DNA of 64,000 nucleotides, from positions 248,001 through 312,000 of the forward strand of contig JABTUS010000006.1 in the NCBI GenBank assembly GCA_015075305.1. Reading direction: 5' to 3'. Every line of letters starts with the position of its first letter. The first letter of the stretch is position 1. The notes under the pieces were generated by a model that saw nothing but the letters and a program-made list of their open reading frames with translations, made no database searches and had not been told where the DNA came from. The position numbers and the translations under genes were made by a program. The DNA is from Opitutaceae bacterium (GTDB lineage: Bacteria; Verrucomicrobiota; Verrucomicrobiia; Opitutales; Opitutaceae). Of this stretch, positions 62,378-64,000 are shown piece after piece.

Positions 62378-63384
62378 GGAGCGATGCCCGCAAGGATTTT
62401 TGTCACTTCGTCGAGCGGGACTTCGCGGACCTGATTGCCCCAGCTTTGTCGCTCGTGGTTGATGATGGCGTGTATCTGGGCCGGGGTCAGCTTGTTGGTC
62501 ACACCAATGGGCGGCATCGCGGGATAACCCTCCTTTTCGCGGGAGGTGTAGCCCTTCATGATGATCGTGAGAATCCGCGTGGGGTCGTCATCCGTCACAA
62601 TCGGACTCGCCTTCAGCGGTGGAAATGCGCCCTTCAGTCCCTCGCCGTTCGCCTGATGGCAGGCCTGGCAGTTCGCGGCGTACAGCGTGGTGCCATTGAG
62701 GGCTGCGCCTGCACCGGTCCCGCTTGCCGCGGCTTGTGCGCCATTGCCAGGGGATGCCGCGTAGAGGAACGCGGGCGGGGCGGAGCCGTCGGGCAGGGGC
62801 GTTTGTTTCAAGGAGAGCAGGTAGGCGACAAGCTGAAGCGCCTCGGGCGAGGCCACAACCTGCCGACCCTCGGGATTGAACGGGGCGGGCACATTGACGA
62901 CGGTGTCGCCTGGCGATGTTTCCGTTTTCTCCACAAACAGCCAGGGGTAGGCTGGCATGATGGAGGCGGGCACGACTGAGCGCGGTGCGTAGAGGTGGAG
63001 CAGGTGCCAGACATCGCTGGGCTGACGCGAACCGATTGAGGTGAGATCCGGGCCGGTGCGCTCGGTGCCCATCAAGGTGGCGGTGTTTCGCCAGAGGTCA
63101 GTGCGTCCGATGCCCGCGTAGTCCGCGGCGATGCTCGGGCGCTCGCCCCAGACGCGGTCCATCGCGACATTGCGCACCTGCTGCGTGTGGCAGGCGACGC
63201 ATCCGTTGGCGATGAAGATCGCCTTGCCCTTGAGGGCGTCGCCTGAAAGGGGCTCGGCACCTGGCAGGGGAGCGTAGCTGGCCTGATTGTGAAGGGCCGG
63301 CAGGATGGCGATGGCGATCGTCAGCGAAATGAAGAGTGCGGCGACGGCACTGAAGAGAAGTCTGTGACTGCGATAGAAACTCAT
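62374..63384 (-). CDS. cbb3 oxidase CcoO-type subunit fused to an extra cytochrome c domain
   Basis: The 336 residues have an N-terminal membrane anchor (about 9-29), then a CcoO-like domain with heme site CVACHTQQVR (C62, C65, H66), GERPSIAADYAGIGRTDLWR and axial Met143 in ASIMPAYPWLF. A Gly/Ala-rich linker (about 205-230) leads to a second cytochrome c domain with CQACH (C239, C242, H243) and Met290. The fusion probably combines the roles of CcoO and CcoP, passing electrons to the CcoN subunit encoded just upstream, with 1 bp between the genes. Membrane-bound, acting in the periplasm in high-affinity respiration. Confidence 0.9.
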   Translation of the reverse strand: MSFYRSHRLLFSAVAALFISLTIAIAILPALHNQASYAPLPGAEPLSGDALKGKAIFIANGCVACHTQQVRNVAMDRVWGERPSIAADYAGIGRTDLWRNTATLMGTERTGPDLTSIGSRQPSDVWHLLHLYAPRSVVPASIMPAYPWLFVEKTETSPGDTVVNVPAPFNPEGRQVVASPEALQLVAYLLSLKQTPLPDGSAPPAFLYAASPGNGAQAAASGTGAGAALNGTTLYAANCQACHQANGEGLKGAFPPLKASPIVTDDDPTRILTIIMKGYTSREKEGYPAMPPIGVTNKLTPAQIHAIINHERQSWGNQVREVPLDEVTKILAGIAP

Positions 63385-63385
63385 G

Positions 63386-64000
63386 TCAGATCACAGCTCC
63401 TTCCTCGACTGGCGAGGGCGCCTCGTGACGGGCCCCGCCTGCGATCATCTTGTACATGTTATAGGCAAAGATTCCGTGGGAGAGCCACATCAGTGTGCCA
63501 CCGATGGCTCTCCACAGCCAGAACGGCGCCATCAGACTGACCGTCTCGATGAAGGGAACGCCGTCGAGCCAGGCTATTCCGCGGAGTGTTCCGCCCACCA
63601 TCAAAGGAATCGAGTAGAAGAGCAGGCCGATCAGGGCCATCCAGAAGTGGGCGCCGACCGTGGCTTGGGGAGGCTCACGACCGGTCAGCCGGGGTACAAC
63701 GGCATAGATGCAGGCCCAGAGCAGGAAGCTGATGATGCCGTACATCGTCAGGTGGGAATGGGCGACCGTGAAGTCGGTGAAGTGCCAGACGAGATTGGTC
63801 CATCGGAAAGCCTCGGCCGTGCCCTGCAGGGAACCGGTGAAATAGAAGACGACCCCGACAAGGAAGAAGGGCAGGGTGTAGCTGCCACCGATCTTGTGGA
63901 ACGCGCCACGGAAGGTGAGCAGGAAGTTTGCGGTGCCTGCGACGACGGGGATAACCATTCCCATGCTGCCGACGATGGCGATGGTCTGGATCGACCACGG
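63386..64000 (-). CDS. ccoN: cbb3-type cytochrome c oxidase subunit I, C-terminal part (truncated by window end)
   Basis: The frame stays open to the last base of the window (opening PWSIQTIAIVGSMGMVIPVV), so only about 204 residues of the C-terminal part of the heme-copper subunit are seen. Membrane helices are clear, and HFTDFTVAHSHLTMYGIISF matches the CcoN segment holding the heme-ligand histidines. The last helix ends IFAYNMYKMIAGGARHEAPS. This is the catalytic subunit, which reduces oxygen at the heme b3-CuB site. First visible gene of a minus-strand operon with the CcoO fusion and two small membrane proteins. The rest of the subunit lies outside. Confidence 0.93.
   Translation of the reverse strand, partial: PWSIQTIAIVGSMGMVIPVVAGTANFLLTFRGAFHKIGGSYTLPFFLVGVVFYFTGSLQGTAEAFRWTNLVWHFTDFTVAHSHLTMYGIISFLLWACIYAVVPRLTGREPPQATVGAHFWMALIGLLFYSIPLMVGGTLRGIAWLDGVPFIETVSLMAPFWLWRAIGGTLMWLSHGIFAYNMYKMIAGGARHEAPSPVEEGAVI

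Noticed and set aside
1-64000. CRISPR array, prophage or complete insertion sequence
   Set aside because: No regularly spaced repeats, phage structural genes or intact transposase were seen; the only long repeat is the aldolase duplication.

Overview
The window reads as chromosomal DNA of a GC-rich Gram-negative bacterium of the Verrucomicrobiota, most likely Opitutales/Opitutaceae. This is inferred from gene content, not from a marker-gene tree: large TonB-dependent receptors with the leader style seen in Opitutus relatives, secreted Gfo/Idh/MocA proteins, sulfatases and heparinase-fold lyases, a DUF4838 protein, a beta-propeller/cytochrome c fusion, and a cbb3 oxidase with a fused CcoO-cytochrome subunit. 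GlnRS and tRNA-Gln(UUG) are both present, so glutamine tRNA is charged directly.

Layout. 1-0.6 kb: end of a glycosyltransferase. 0.7-6.6 kb: divergent LysR and MarR regulators; the MarR gene leads an RND efflux pair (adaptor, inner-membrane pump). 6.7-16.1 kb: glnS, then an MdtABC-like operon (adaptor and two RND pumps) on the minus strand. 16.2-18.7 kb: two exported Gfo/Idh/MocA oxidoreductases. 18.9-22.5 kb: tRNA-Gln followed by an accessory patch with a Fic AMP-transferase, a LysR remnant, two coupled unknown ORFs and a 420-bp non-coding stretch. 22.5-27.3 kb: a Gfo/Idh gene divergent from a LacI regulator followed by a secreted heparinase-fold lyase. 27.4-40.0 kb: a seven-gene minus-strand operon (TonB receptor, two unrecognised secreted proteins, sulfatase, heparinase-fold lyase, beta-propeller hydrolase-like protein, sulfatase); the six genes after the receptor overlap one another by 1-11 bp. 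40.2-48.6 kb: SSS symporter and N-acetylneuraminate-lyase-like gene, a decayed transposase, a DUF481 outer-membrane protein, a DUF4838 protein, then a second nearly identical lyase gene. 48.8-61.0 kb: a GntR/LacI hybrid regulator, a second TonB receptor, two more secreted beta-propeller proteins, a large cytochrome c fusion, an SDR and a Gfo/Idh dehydrogenase, all on the plus strand. 61.2-64.0 kb: an Rrf2 regulator convergent with a cbb3 oxidase operon that runs off the window.

How it may work together. The 22-49 kb section looks like a verrucomicrobial polysaccharide-utilisation locus for a sulfated, probably uronate-containing glycan: receptor import, periplasmic lyases, two Cys-type sulfatases, sodium symport and an aldolase-type lyase. 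A 15-bp palindrome, TTGCA(A/T)GCGTTGCAA, lies directly before the LacI start codon and again in the divergent TonB-receptor/symporter promoter region. It suggests that one LacI regulator controls the lyase, the seven-gene operon and the symporter-aldolase unit. The duplicated aldolase gene shows a sharp mosaic of identity that looks like recent gene conversion.
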